The notes beneath the pieces are model-generated. The model had not been told where the DNA came from and did not search any database. It saw only the letters and a list, made by a program, of their open reading frames with translations. Of a stretch of DNA of 64,000 nucleotides, positions 51,889 through 60,806 are shown piece after piece. Both the position numbers and the translations under genes were made by a program. Source of the stretch: Mucilaginibacter inviolabilis (lineage in GTDB: Bacteria > Bacteroidota > Bacteroidia > Sphingobacteriales > Sphingobacteriaceae); NCBI RefSeq assembly GCF_011089895.1, contig NZ_JAANAT010000001.1:3286001-3350000 (forward strand), in the 5' to 3' direction. Position 1 is the stretch's first letter. The number at the start of each line of letters is the position of its first letter.

Positions 51889-53733
51889 TTAAATAATTCC
51901 ATGCAGGGCTCCGCCTTTTTCGCCCATTTTATCAACCAGTTTTTCAACTTCGGGATCTTTTTCGAGCACAGGGGCATGATGGGGTTTGATACGGGCATCG
52001 ATAATGAGCGGACCTGTACAGCCCCAATGCTTATGCTCAGTAAAACTACCTACACCATAAATATCATGCGAAGGGTTACTACGGGTAAAAGTTACCCAAA
52101 CAAAATTATTTACGTTTTCGGCTGCAAAGGCGGCATCGTCACAAAGTACAATCAACGGGAGACCATCCAGTTCTTCTTCCTCTTCTTTTAGCCTGTACTC
52201 AATAATGCTGATAATATTATCAATATCCTGGTGATTTACATGTTTGGGTACTTCTACCATCAATACACCCGGTATAGCCATTTTATAATTGTTGACTGGC
52301 CTTGGCAGGTCGAACCATGACGGCAGTTCGGTCCACAATTCACGCTTGATATCCCCTGCTACGGTGATGGCTACTTTACTTCCGGAGTTTAATCCACTAC
52401 CGCTATAATCCAATGTATCAATAGTGGTACGGGTATAAAAATGCAGATCGCGCGTTAGGTCGATCCGTTGCAGGATATGATTTAAAAACGCCTTGATATT
52501 ATTTACGTCCAAAGCAGGATTATCTTCCTTTGCGGCAATCAGCAGGTATTTGGCTAAACTCAGCTGGCTTTTACCCAGTATATGATTGGCAATGGTTAAT
52601 ATTTCCTGTGGCTTGCGCTCTTTGATATAAGGCGTATAACGTTCACTGCCGATAGCAAACAGCAATGGGTGTACTCCAGCCGCATCAACGGCGTTAACCG
52701 CATGCAGACCCGGTATTTCCTTGGGAATAGCTGCACCACTAATCTCGTGGATCAAAGCCCCAAAACTGGTATCTTCCTGCGGCGGGCGACCAACAACTGT
52801 GAACGACCATACCGCATCTTTACGATGATATACATTGTGCACTTTGAGCAAGGGGAACGGATGTACCAGGCTGTAATAACCCAGGTGATCGCCAAAAGGG
52901 CCTTCGGGTTTATTATCATGAGGCATTACGGTTCCGGTGATCACAAAATCGGCATCAGAAGAAATACAAAACCCCTCATCATCATAAAAATAACGGAAAC
53001 GGCGATTGCCCAGCGCACCGGCAAAGGTCATCTCTGACAATCCTTCGGGCAGCGGCATTACAGCAGCTACGGGGTGCGATGGCGGGCCGCCTATAAATAT
53101 GCTTACTTTTAAGGGCAGTCCCTTGGCATTTGCCTTGGTTTGATGCACGCCTATACCCCGGTGAATCTGGTAATGCAAGCCTATTTCCTCATTCAGAATA
53201 TATTCGTTACCAGCCAGTTGTATGCGGTACATACCCAGGTTGGCATTCATAATGCCAGGTTTATCGGGATCTTCGGTATATACCTGTGGCATGGTTACAA
53301 AGGGACCACCATCCATAGGCCAGTTCACTATCTGCGGGATGTCGCTTATTTTGCAGCGACCAAAATTAACGGGAGCTCCGGCGCGTTTTTTCATCGGCAG
53401 GGCCGATAAAGCCGTAAGCGCCACGTTGGTATATTGAAAAGGATGTTTAATGGCCTTTAAAGGATCATTCTTGAGCTCAACCAGGGTTTTGATCTTATCC
53501 AGCGTATCTCTGAATATAAATTTAGAGCGCTCCAGCGTACCGAATAAATTAGATACTGCCGGAAACTTGCTGCCTTTCACTTTTTCAAACAATATAGCCG
53601 GCCCCTCGTTTTCGAATACCCGCAAGTGAATAGCTGCCATCTGCAAATAAGGATCAACTTCCTCCTTAATTCGCACCAGGTGACCGTTTTTTTCGAGATC
53701 GGCAATGCAGGCTTGTAAACTTTTGTAACCCAT
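51889..53733 (-). CDS. UbiD-family decarboxylase
   Basis: Prenylated-FMN-dependent decarboxylase of 614 residues. It starts MGYKSLQACIADLEKNGHLV and shows the family's KEEVDPYLQMAAIH, NEGPAILFEKVKGS, GMYRIQLAGNEYILNEEIGL, GPFGDHLGYYSLVHPFPLLK and FGALIHEISGAAIP motifs. The long form is used in menaquinone synthesis by the futalosine route, or on aromatic acids. UbiX, which makes the cofactor, is not in this window. The gene is monocistronic. Confidence 0.9.
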   Translation of the reverse strand: MGYKSLQACIADLEKNGHLVRIKEEVDPYLQMAAIHLRVFENEGPAILFEKVKGSKFPAVSNLFGTLERSKFIFRDTLDKIKTLVELKNDPLKAIKHPFQYTNVALTALSALPMKKRAGAPVNFGRCKISDIPQIVNWPMDGGPFVTMPQVYTEDPDKPGIMNANLGMYRIQLAGNEYILNEEIGLHYQIHRGIGVHQTKANAKGLPLKVSIFIGGPPSHPVAAVMPLPEGLSEMTFAGALGNRRFRYFYDDEGFCISSDADFVITGTVMPHDNKPEGPFGDHLGYYSLVHPFPLLKVHNVYHRKDAVWSFTVVGRPPQEDTSFGALIHEISGAAIPKEIPGLHAVNAVDAAGVHPLLFAIGSERYTPYIKERKPQEILTIANHILGKSQLSLAKYLLIAAKEDNPALDVNNIKAFLNHILQRIDLTRDLHFYTRTTIDTLDYSGSGLNSGSKVAITVAGDIKRELWTELPSWFDLPRPVNNYKMAIPGVLMVEVPKHVNHQDIDNIISIIEYRLKEEEEELDGLPLIVLCDDAAFAAENVNNFVWVTFTRSNPSHDIYGVGSFTEHKHWGCTGPLIIDARIKPHHAPVLEKDPEVEKLVDKMGEKGGALHGII

Positions 53734-53911
53734 GCCACGAAAGTAGTAAATTTAGTTATTGAGACATTTAGTATTGAAGTCATTTTTACTTCCAGGGCAT
53801 GTATTTAATGATCAGGACATTAAGTGTTTGGTTATTTTATCTGTAGATCATATAGACATTTTTAATACATAATCTCTTTCTGATTCAACGACTTAAATGA
53901 TCAAATTTTGC

Positions 53912-53919
53912 TACTTTCG
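53912..53919 (+). promoter_or_regulatory. Possible -7 element of the TSUP gene
   Basis: TACTTTCG, one base from TAnnTTTG, lies 19 nt before the ATG in the context GCTACTTTCGCAG. No TTG is seen at -33. Confidence 0.4.
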
Positions 53920-53938
53920 CAGTTCAAGTTGACTGCAA

Positions 53939-54778
53939 ATGATGTCGGTAATTGTATTAACGCTTATCCTTTTTATCGGCTCGTATTTTGCGGGTTTATT
54001 AGGGTCATTAACCGGTTTGGGTGGTGGTTTTGTTATTATACCACTGCTTACGCTGGTGTTGCATGTAGATATCCATTATGCCATTGGCGCCTCGCTGGTA
54101 TCGGTAATTGCCACATCATCCGGTTCGGCAGCAGCTTATGTGAAAGAGGGTATTACCAACATCAGGCTGGGCATGTTCCTGGAAATTGCCACTACAGCCG
54201 GAGCCATGGTTGGCGCTCTGATAGCCGTTTATATCCCAACTAATTTTATCGCAATTCTGTTCGGTATTATCCTGATCACATCAGCCATCATGTCGTTACG
54301 CAAAAAGGCTGAGCAGATTAATCAGGAAAAAAACTTACTGGCCGAAAAATTAAAGCTCAACAGCAGCTTCCCTACAGCTAACGGACCTGTAAATTATAGC
54401 GTAAAAAACGTAGGTGGCGGCTTTTTCATGATGCTTTTTGCCGGTGTGATATCAGGCTTACTGGGCATAGGCTCAGGGGCATTAAAAGTATTGGCGATGG
54501 ATACCATTATGCGTATCCCCTTTAAAGTATCAACCACTACCAGTAATTTTATGATAGGCGTAACAGCCGCCGCAAGCGCTGTTGTTTATTTACAGCGCGG
54601 TTATATTGACCCGGGCTTATCTATGCCTGTGGCAATTGGTGTATTACTAGGTGCTTTAAGCGGTTCAAAAATACTGGTGCATACCAACTCGTCGGGCTGG
54701 TTACGCTGGGTGTTTGCTGTGGTGGTAACCTTTTTGGCATCACAAATGATATATAACGGATTCATGGGGAAAATATAG
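53939..54778 (+). CDS. Sulfite exporter TauE/SafE (TSUP) family protein
   Basis: Inner-membrane transporter of 279 residues with about eight membrane helices. The first motif GSLTGLGGGFVIIPLLTLVL near 22 and the second GVISGLLGIGSGALKVLAM near 170 are the repeated TSUP signature. Members export sulfite, sulfoacetate or other small organosulfur anions; the substrate is not evident. It is followed 78 bp later by a DUF1634 gene, a pairing often seen for this group. Confidence 0.92.
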   Translation: MMSVIVLTLILFIGSYFAGLLGSLTGLGGGFVIIPLLTLVLHVDIHYAIGASLVSVIATSSGSAAAYVKEGITNIRLGMFLEIATTAGAMVGALIAVYIPTNFIAILFGIILITSAIMSLRKKAEQINQEKNLLAEKLKLNSSFPTANGPVNYSVKNVGGGFFMMLFAGVISGLLGIGSGALKVLAMDTIMRIPFKVSTTTSNFMIGVTAAASAVVYLQRGYIDPGLSMPVAIGVLLGALSGSKILVHTNSSGWLRWVFAVVVTFLASQMIYNGFMGKI

Positions 54779-54782
54779 TTTA

Positions 54783-54848
54783 GGTCATTGATAATTGTTT
54801 ATAAATCATCAATGTAAATGACTTACTGACACCAATGACTTAATGACC
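54783..54848. repeat. AATGACTTA-word inverted repeat between TSUP and DUF1634 genes
   Basis: Ends GGTCATT and AATGACC, with interior words AATGACTTACTGAC and AATGACTTAATGACC. It is an imperfect dyad of about 66 bp inside a likely operon. Confidence 0.65.
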
Positions 54849-54856
54849 AAAAGATA

Positions 54857-55240
54857 ATGAACAAAACCTTTAGAGATACCGACATGCAGGCCGTTATCGG
54901 CTGGATATTACGCCTTGGTGTATTGCTGTCTATGAGTATTATTTTTATAGGGGGTATTATATACCTTTACAGGCATGGACAGGTTACTGCCGACTACCAC
55001 ACGTTTAAGGGCGTCCCGGATTTTGTGCATAATACTCGGGGGATACTCAACGGTATCATCACTTTCAGGGGACGGGCTATTATACAAGCAGGTATTATTT
55101 TACTTATTGCTACACCTATTATAAGAGTAATATTTTCGGCTATTGGTTTCATACTTGAAAAGGATTACCTATATATTGGCATCACCATATTGGTTTTACT
55201 CATCATTATGGCCAGTATGCTTAGCGGCCATGCCGGCTAA
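54857..55240 (+). CDS. DUF1634 family membrane protein
   Basis: 127 residues with three membrane segments: WILRLGVLLSMSIIFIGGII near 16, FRGRAIIQAGIILLIATPII near 66 and IGITILVLLIIMASMLSG near 105. The GVLLSMSIIFIGGIIYLYR pattern is typical of DUF1634, which commonly lies next to TSUP transporters and may be an accessory subunit. The function is unproven. It is 78 bp downstream of the TSUP gene on the same strand. Confidence 0.85.
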   Translation: MNKTFRDTDMQAVIGWILRLGVLLSMSIIFIGGIIYLYRHGQVTADYHTFKGVPDFVHNTRGILNGIITFRGRAIIQAGIILLIATPIIRVIFSAIGFILEKDYLYIGITILVLLIIMASMLSGHAG

Positions 55241-55300
55241 ACATTTAAACAATAATTAAATATTTAAAACTTTTTTCTGCCAATACATATTATAATATAT

Positions 55301-55516
55301 ATGCAACGGCATGTAGTTAAATCAGCAGCATTAAATAGCCTTGGTTACGATCCTTCGGCTAAAATTTTAGAAGTAGAACTTAGGAATAGTGGCGGTATAT
55401 GGCAATACTTTGGCTTCCCTGTTACCGCTTACCAGAAATTTATCAATTCCGATTCCCTTGGCAATTACTTTGCCACTAAAATTAAAGGCAAATATCCTGA
55501 GTTACGCGTCAGGTAA
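55301..55516 (+). CDS. KTSC domain-containing protein
   Basis: 71 residues: MQRHVVKSAALNSLGYDPSA then ILEVELRNSGGIWQYFGFPV, AYQKFINSDSLGNYFATKIK and GKYPELRVR. These are the KTSC features, with the namesake KTSC replaced by KSAA at the N-terminus and the usual GxYF..KIKGKYP end kept. Its role is unknown; it is found near nucleic-acid enzymes in other genomes. The stop is only 3 bp from the stop of the convergent receptor gene, so no terminator fits between them. Confidence 0.85.
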   Translation: MQRHVVKSAALNSLGYDPSAKILEVELRNSGGIWQYFGFPVTAYQKFINSDSLGNYFATKIKGKYPELRVR

Positions 55517-55519
55517 CGG

Positions 55520-57970
55520 TTAGTTACTACCGGTACGCCGTTGTTCGTCGGCATTACCCGTATTATGCTTACTGGCCGACTTAACGGATGTTTTACCAAA
55601 ACGGTAGGTAAAATTGATCATCACCCTGCGGGTTTCTCTTTTATCAATACCTGTAAAATCAACATTCTGATAATCTACATGATACCGATACCTATCACTG
55701 TTAAAAATATCAATAACGCTTAATTTTAGGTTACCGCGTTTATTAAATACCTGCTTACCAATGCCCGCATTAACCGTATAACTTTGTTTAAGCTCATTGA
55801 CCCCATATAAGGTTGGCGATTCATACTTTCCGGATATCTCGGCGGTTACCGTGTTGCTCAGTGTAAAATTTTGTGTAGAATTAAAAATAATATCCTGCAT
55901 GCCCCGGTTAAAATTACCAAATATGGCATAAGAAGTATAACGCTGATAAGAGGCATCCAGGTTAAAACTGGCGTTCCACCAGCTGTTAAATTGAACCGGG
56001 GCATAAAATGTGGCCCCATAAACAAATATCCTCCCAAAATTCCGTCGTATGGTTACATTAACTTTTGATGAGTCATTTTGCTCATATACCGGAAAATCAT
56101 AGGCATCGTTAGTAACATTATAATACAGAGTGGTTATAAAAGTGCTATTGTAGGTGTGTGATAGTTGTATAGAATTGGTATACTCCGGTTTTAAATTAGG
56201 GTTACCCGAATTATAGTCGTACAAATCTGTATAGTATAAAAACGGATTAATATCCTGGTAATCGGGCCGGTGAATACCCCGGTTATAGCTCAGGTTCAAC
56301 ACATTTTTCTTATCCACCTCGTAACTGAGCTGAACCTGCGGAAAAAGGTTAAAATAGTTATTCTTGTTACTTAGCAGAGTAGATTGATCAACCCCTACCG
56401 AACTGCCGGTGGTATTCGTTTTTTCGGCCCTCAGCCCTGCTGTAATATTAAACTGACCAATCTTATTTACATAATTCAAATAAGCTGCGCTTACAATTTC
56501 GGTGTATATAAAGCGGTTGGTATAATCAGGATCGGCCCGATAGGTATTATTTACCAAAGGACCAAATATCAAATTATTATTACTTTGGATGTGATTATAT
56601 TTCACACCGGCTTCCAGCCGTGAGGTTTTAGAAAGAGGATTCACATAATCTACCTTTGATGTCCATATGTGGATATTTGACGGAGAGAGATTTTCCAATT
56701 GCAGCGAATCCCGGTATTTTACACCAGCCGGAGTATAAAAATTATTGGTTATATACTCGTTCGAGTGGCGGTGATAGATTGAATAATTCACATCAGCCGA
56801 CAGATTTTTGCCGCTTTTATCCAGTATGCCGTTATAATTGATATTATAATTTAAAAGACTGCTCCCCCTATCTAATGTTGATTTGGCAATGATTACTGAG
56901 TCGAGCCGGTTTTGGTTGGATATATTCAAGTTATTATTTTTCAAAAAATCATCTTCCCGCACCACTCCGGTTACCAGTACACCTATGGTTTGTTTGGGTG
57001 ATATGGCATAATCGGCCCCAAGCTTAAAATTGTGATTGTATGTTTTTTGGATGTTGTTATAATCAACATCATAATTACTTAAAACATCCTTATAAATAAT
57101 ATTCCTGTTAGTGTTAATGTATCTATTAGTCTTATTATCATCAAATGTATAATTACCGAAAATATTGAGCTTGGCAGTGCGGTTGTTAAAGGTGATACCC
57201 GCCCTGCTTTTGTAATATTTACCGTATCCCCCACCCAGGGTAACTGAGCCGTTGGAGCCCACATTAGTGCCCTTTTTTGAAATGATATTGATGATTCCCC
57301 CTCCTGAGGCATCATATTTTGCCGATGCGCTGGTAATCATCTCAATCTGGTCAATAGTACTGCTTTGCATGCTGCGCAACAGGTTTACCAGATCGTCGCC
57401 GGTTAGGTTAGTGGGTTTGCCATCAATAGTGATCAAAGCAGGCTGCCTACCGCTGATCATCAGGGTTTCGTTGGTACTATTTACGTGTACCCCAGGCGAT
57501 TGCCGGAGTATATCATAAGCCGAGTTGCCTTCGGCGGTTAAGCTATTCTGTACGTTAAGTACTATTTTCCCGGGCTTTACCTCAATATATGGTTTTTTAG
57601 CAACCACCTTAACTTCTTGCAACTGGTTGCTTACCCGCTTTAGAACTATATTTCCGGCTACTACCGTTTGCCCTTCTAAAATTTGATATGGATTTGAATA
57701 AATTTTATTACAGCCTATGCTGGTGGCTAAAAGCCGATATGCACCGGGGGCGATATTGCCAAACTCAAACTTACCGGCCGCATCTACCAGCCCCGACCGT
57801 ACCACCGAGGAGTCGGCAGCTTTTAACAAAACGATGGTGGCAGCCTCGGCCGCCTCATTGTTTTCCATCAGAACTTTGCCCTGTATTGCCGAAAGTTTTG
57901 TTTGCGCGAAAGAAAAAAAACACACCCCGACTAAAAATGTCGAGAATAAGCCCCCAAATAAAACCTTCAT
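55520..57970 (-). CDS. TonB-dependent receptor-like outer-membrane barrel
   Basis: From ATG 57970 the protein has 816 residues, starting MKVLFGGLFSTFLVGVCFFS with a signal ending FAQ. A carboxypeptidase-regulatory-like domain (IQGKVLMENNEAAEAATIVL) and a plug (VNSTNETLMISGRQPALITI, SSTIDQIEMITSASAKYDAS) lead to a barrel ending VMINFTYRFGK plus a tail. This is the outer-membrane beta-barrel family (PF14905-like), shorter than SusC, with no SusD partner. The longer start at 58033 would place 21 residues before the signal peptide and is rejected. Confidence 0.9.
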   Translation of the reverse strand: MKVLFGGLFSTFLVGVCFFSFAQTKLSAIQGKVLMENNEAAEAATIVLLKAADSSVVRSGLVDAAGKFEFGNIAPGAYRLLATSIGCNKIYSNPYQILEGQTVVAGNIVLKRVSNQLQEVKVVAKKPYIEVKPGKIVLNVQNSLTAEGNSAYDILRQSPGVHVNSTNETLMISGRQPALITIDGKPTNLTGDDLVNLLRSMQSSTIDQIEMITSASAKYDASGGGIINIISKKGTNVGSNGSVTLGGGYGKYYKSRAGITFNNRTAKLNIFGNYTFDDNKTNRYINTNRNIIYKDVLSNYDVDYNNIQKTYNHNFKLGADYAISPKQTIGVLVTGVVREDDFLKNNNLNISNQNRLDSVIIAKSTLDRGSSLLNYNINYNGILDKSGKNLSADVNYSIYHRHSNEYITNNFYTPAGVKYRDSLQLENLSPSNIHIWTSKVDYVNPLSKTSRLEAGVKYNHIQSNNNLIFGPLVNNTYRADPDYTNRFIYTEIVSAAYLNYVNKIGQFNITAGLRAEKTNTTGSSVGVDQSTLLSNKNNYFNLFPQVQLSYEVDKKNVLNLSYNRGIHRPDYQDINPFLYYTDLYDYNSGNPNLKPEYTNSIQLSHTYNSTFITTLYYNVTNDAYDFPVYEQNDSSKVNVTIRRNFGRIFVYGATFYAPVQFNSWWNASFNLDASYQRYTSYAIFGNFNRGMQDIIFNSTQNFTLSNTVTAEISGKYESPTLYGVNELKQSYTVNAGIGKQVFNKRGNLKLSVIDIFNSDRYRYHVDYQNVDFTGIDKRETRRVMINFTYRFGKTSVKSASKHNTGNADEQRRTGSN

Positions 57971-58240
57971 TAATAAGTAGTGTAGAAATTTTCTATATTC
58001 CGGATTTGATATTGTACCGCAATATAGTAACAATATATTAAACCTTATAAATCACATATTGATAATTTTACGATACCTAAATAATAAATGTTGCCAATAT
58101 TTTAATTTTTATAATTTAGTGACATCCGGCAAACATTATCTTTTTTTTAAACGAACATCTACAACCAATAAGTTAAAAACAATCAATTTTTATTTAATTT
58201 CGGCCCAACAGACCACCATACTGTTTTGATTACCATAAAC

Positions 58241-59560
58241 ATGAAGAAAGTAAGCTTTTTTATCCTGATTATTTGTTGTTTTACAACCAGCATTATAGCA
58301 GCGGCACAACCGGCGCCGGCTAATTATGCGGTTGCCTTAAGCAAGTTTAAACGGCTGTACAATGCCGGTCAGCCAGATAGCATATTTAGTATGTTTAGCT
58401 CCGAAATGAAGACAGCCTTGCCTGCCGACCAGTTCAAGAGCACCACACTCCAGTTAAAAACACAATTGGGCAATCTTACCGATGCCGATTTTATTAAATA
58501 TGAAGCGCCATTGGCTTACTATAAAGCTACTTTTCAAAAAGGCACCTTTTTGTTGAACCTATCCGTAAACTCACAAACGCAGTTTACCGGTTTACTTTTA
58601 AAACCGTACCAAGCCCCTGCTGCTGAAACCGCTAAGACTGAACCAGTTTCAACTTTGCCTACCGACCCATCTGTTACAGAATCGCCGGTAACTTTAAAAA
58701 CTTTTTCGGGATCTATTTCGGGCACATTGGCCATGCCTAAAAATGCTGCCGACAAAATACCGGTTGTTCTTATTATAGCCGGCTCGGGCCCAACAGACCG
58801 CGACGGTAATAGCCCTAAACTGGGCTTAACCAGCAATGCTTATAAAATGATAGCCAACGAATTGGGTAAAAACGGTTTTGCCTCCCTGCGTTATGACAAA
58901 CGCCTGGTTGGCCAAAGCGTAAGTTCTACCAAAGAGAACGAGCTACGTTTTGAAGACTACGTTGATGACGCTGTAGGACTGATCAATATGCTGAATGACG
59001 ATCAGCGTTTTTCAAAGATCATTATCCTGGGCCACAGCGAAGGATCATTGGTGGGCATGATGGCAGCTAACGGTCAGCCTGTTAAGGCTTTTATATCCGC
59101 TGCCGGAGCCGGAGACTCGGCCGATAAGATCATGACCGAGCAAATTAAGTCAAAAGGCGCCCTGATATCTGATGGTTTTAACCGCATGCTGGATAGCTTG
59201 AAGAAAGGCAAAACCACTGATAATATCGACCCTTCCCTTTACCCCTATGCACGGCCAAGCATTCAGAAATACCTGATGTCGTGGTTCAGGTATAACCCCA
59301 TCCGTGAGATCAAAAAGATAAAAATACCTATCCTCATTGTTCAGGGTACAACCGACCTGCAGGTAACCGTGGCCGATGCCGAAAAACTAAAGAAAGCTAA
59401 ATCAGACGCAGTGCTTGATATCATCCCGGGTATGAACCATATCCTGAAAGATGCCCCGGCCGATAAGGACAAAAACATAGCCACTTACAACGAACCCGAA
59501 TTACCGCTAAAACCTGAATTTGTAAAAGCCCTGATCAGCTTTTTAAATAAGCAGAAATAA
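58241..59560 (+). CDS. Secreted alpha/beta hydrolase with N-terminal DUF3887-type domain
   Basis: From ATG 58241 the 439 residues have a signal peptide (FFILIICCFTTSIIAAAQP), a small NTF2-like domain (about 25-125, with FKRLYNAGQPDSIFSMFSSE) and an alpha/beta hydrolase with LIIAGSGPTDRDGNSP, nucleophile elbow GHSEGSLVG and the late GMNHILKD carrying His. It resembles bacterial esterases of the acyl-peptidase type. The start at 58226 precedes the signal peptide by five residues. The 279-bp element starts 9 bp after its stop. Confidence 0.88.
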   Translation: MKKVSFFILIICCFTTSIIAAAQPAPANYAVALSKFKRLYNAGQPDSIFSMFSSEMKTALPADQFKSTTLQLKTQLGNLTDADFIKYEAPLAYYKATFQKGTFLLNLSVNSQTQFTGLLLKPYQAPAAETAKTEPVSTLPTDPSVTESPVTLKTFSGSISGTLAMPKNAADKIPVVLIIAGSGPTDRDGNSPKLGLTSNAYKMIANELGKNGFASLRYDKRLVGQSVSSTKENELRFEDYVDDAVGLINMLNDDQRFSKIIILGHSEGSLVGMMAANGQPVKAFISAAGAGDSADKIMTEQIKSKGALISDGFNRMLDSLKKGKTTDNIDPSLYPYARPSIQKYLMSWFRYNPIREIKKIKIPILIVQGTTDLQVTVADAEKLKKAKSDAVLDIIPGMNHILKDAPADKDKNIATYNEPELPLKPEFVKALISFLNKQK

Positions 59561-59568
59561 AACCCGTA

Positions 59569-59847
59569 CAAAAAACTTTTTAAACCTTAATTTTTAACAT
59601 TTTTCTGCTCAAAAACGGGCAAAAAATGCTCGAAAATTGACTCAAAACCATCGATTTTAACACTTTTTAACAAATTTTAAGATAGTTTTGAGTGGTTTTG
59701 AAAACTTTAAAAAGTATTAAATAATTGACATTCAAATAACTACATATAAAACAGTCGATTTTTGACCTGTTTTGTCCTTAACCAAACAGCCCGGTTCTCT
59801 GATCAAAGAGAACCGGGCTGTCGATTTATATAAATATACGAAAATTG
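59569..59847. repeat. 279-bp structured intergenic element (copy 2)
   Basis: Matches 15326-15604 along its length, with differences spread throughout. The outer ACTTTTTAAA/TTTAAAAAGT pairing is kept, and the inner stem has changed on both sides (CTCAAAAC with GTTTTGAG), which suggests selection for structure. The GC-rich hairpin is at 59786-59821. A minus-strand TATATTTA box lies at one end and six Ts at the other, as in copy 1. It begins 9 bp after a plus-strand stop. Confidence 0.75.
59786..59821 (+). terminator. GC-rich hairpin within copy 2
   Basis: ACAGCCCGGTTCTCT pairs with AGAGAACCGGGCTGT. Compared with copy 1 (15542-15582) several stem bases have changed on both arms. Confidence 0.6.
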
Positions 59848-59869
59848 AATCAGAAGCGGAAATGTTAAA

Positions 59870-60110
59870 TCATAACGAACACTGAATCCTGAACTCCCAA
59901 CATCGAAGTTTCTCCTTTGGGGCAGCCTCAGGGTCCCTTTCAGGAGACCCTGAGGGGACGAAAAATCTACCGGCTAAACCCCTTCCTCCCCTTCCCCAAG
60001 GAAGGAATCGCACATCCTCTGCTCCACCTTTAAAAGTTTTTCCTTCATTATTCGATATTCAACATTCTATGTTCGATATTAAAATCCTCCCTTTAGGGGG
60101 TTAGGGGGCT
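59870..60110. repeat. Composite of several short repeats upstream of the DinB stop
   Basis: In order: a CGAACACTGAATCCTGAA segment like 11075-11150; a perfect 10-bp dyad CCTCAGGGTC/GACCCTGAGG (59926-59955); a CCTTCC/GGAAGG dyad near 59986-60005; TTCGATATT words at 60050-60080; and the G-rich CTCCCTTTAGGGGGTTAGGG repeat that ends at the DinB stop codon. There is no ORF. Confidence 0.65.
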
Positions 60111-60577
60111 CACCACGCGCCCAGCAGTCTCCTGATCACAATGATCTCGGCAATATGGTAAGCCTCATGATCGGCGGCCTGTAAAACTTCGCGCAGAATG
60201 GTTTGTCCATCGCCGTGAGGTATTTTGCTGTACAGATCGCCCTTTTTAATCAGATCTATAAATTCCTCCCGGTCATGCTCTATCTGTTTTACCGATTTGT
60301 TCCAGGCTTCATCACTTTTGGGTGCCGTTTCTTTGGGCCAGTAATCATCCGGCCAGTTTGGCGACTCGTGACTGCCATCCTTGCTAAATTCCAGCATATC
60401 CCATTGGGCAATCCGGATGTGCTCTACCAGCTGCCAGATGCTGTAAGGCAGCTTATCGGGTTTGGCTCCTCTTAAATCGGCAGGTAAATCTTTCAGCGCA
60501 CGTTTCAGGTCGGCGTGGGCATTGCCGCCATTCAGCAAGTGCAGCAGTTCATCTATTAGTATCTGGTGTTCTGTCAT
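60110..60577 (-). CDS. DinB family protein
   Basis: Four-helix bundle with a metal site made of three His. The 155 residues show LVEHIRIAQWDMLEF near 48, and the C-terminal ADHEAYHIAEIIVIRRLLGA with two further His about 135. Family members are thiol transferases or unknown metal enzymes; some are named for DNA damage induction, which is not shown here. Its stop codon coincides with the end of a G-rich repeat. It is alone in its transcription unit. Confidence 0.88.
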   Translation of the reverse strand: MTEHQILIDELLHLLNGGNAHADLKRALKDLPADLRGAKPDKLPYSIWQLVEHIRIAQWDMLEFSKDGSHESPNWPDDYWPKETAPKSDEAWNKSVKQIEHDREEFIDLIKKGDLYSKIPHGDGQTILREVLQAADHEAYHIAEIIVIRRLLGAW

Positions 60578-60593
60578 TATAATTAGTTTTTTT

Positions 60594-60720
60594 GGAGAGT
60601 AAGGATTTTTGGAACAAAGAGTAAGGATTTTTCTTTGCTTTCTTCAGCCTTTGTTCTTTGTTCCCAAAATCTTTACGCTCTCAATGTCTTTATTCTTTGT
60701 TCCCAAAATCCTTGCTCCTA
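60594..60720. repeat. GGAACAAAG-word inverted repeat upstream of dinB
   Basis: The left half has GGAGAGTAAGGATTTTTGGA followed by ACAAAGAGTAAGG. The right half has two complementary copies: CTTTGTTCCCAAAATCTTTA and CTTTGTTCCCAAAATCCTTG. One left copy could pair with either right copy. No ORF. Confidence 0.7.
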
Positions 60721-60806
60721 AATAAAGTAACAAATTAATCTACGGTTTGATTTATATGCTTTAAATGTTTTAAGTTTATCGTGCATTATTAAAATCATTT
60801 TATCCC

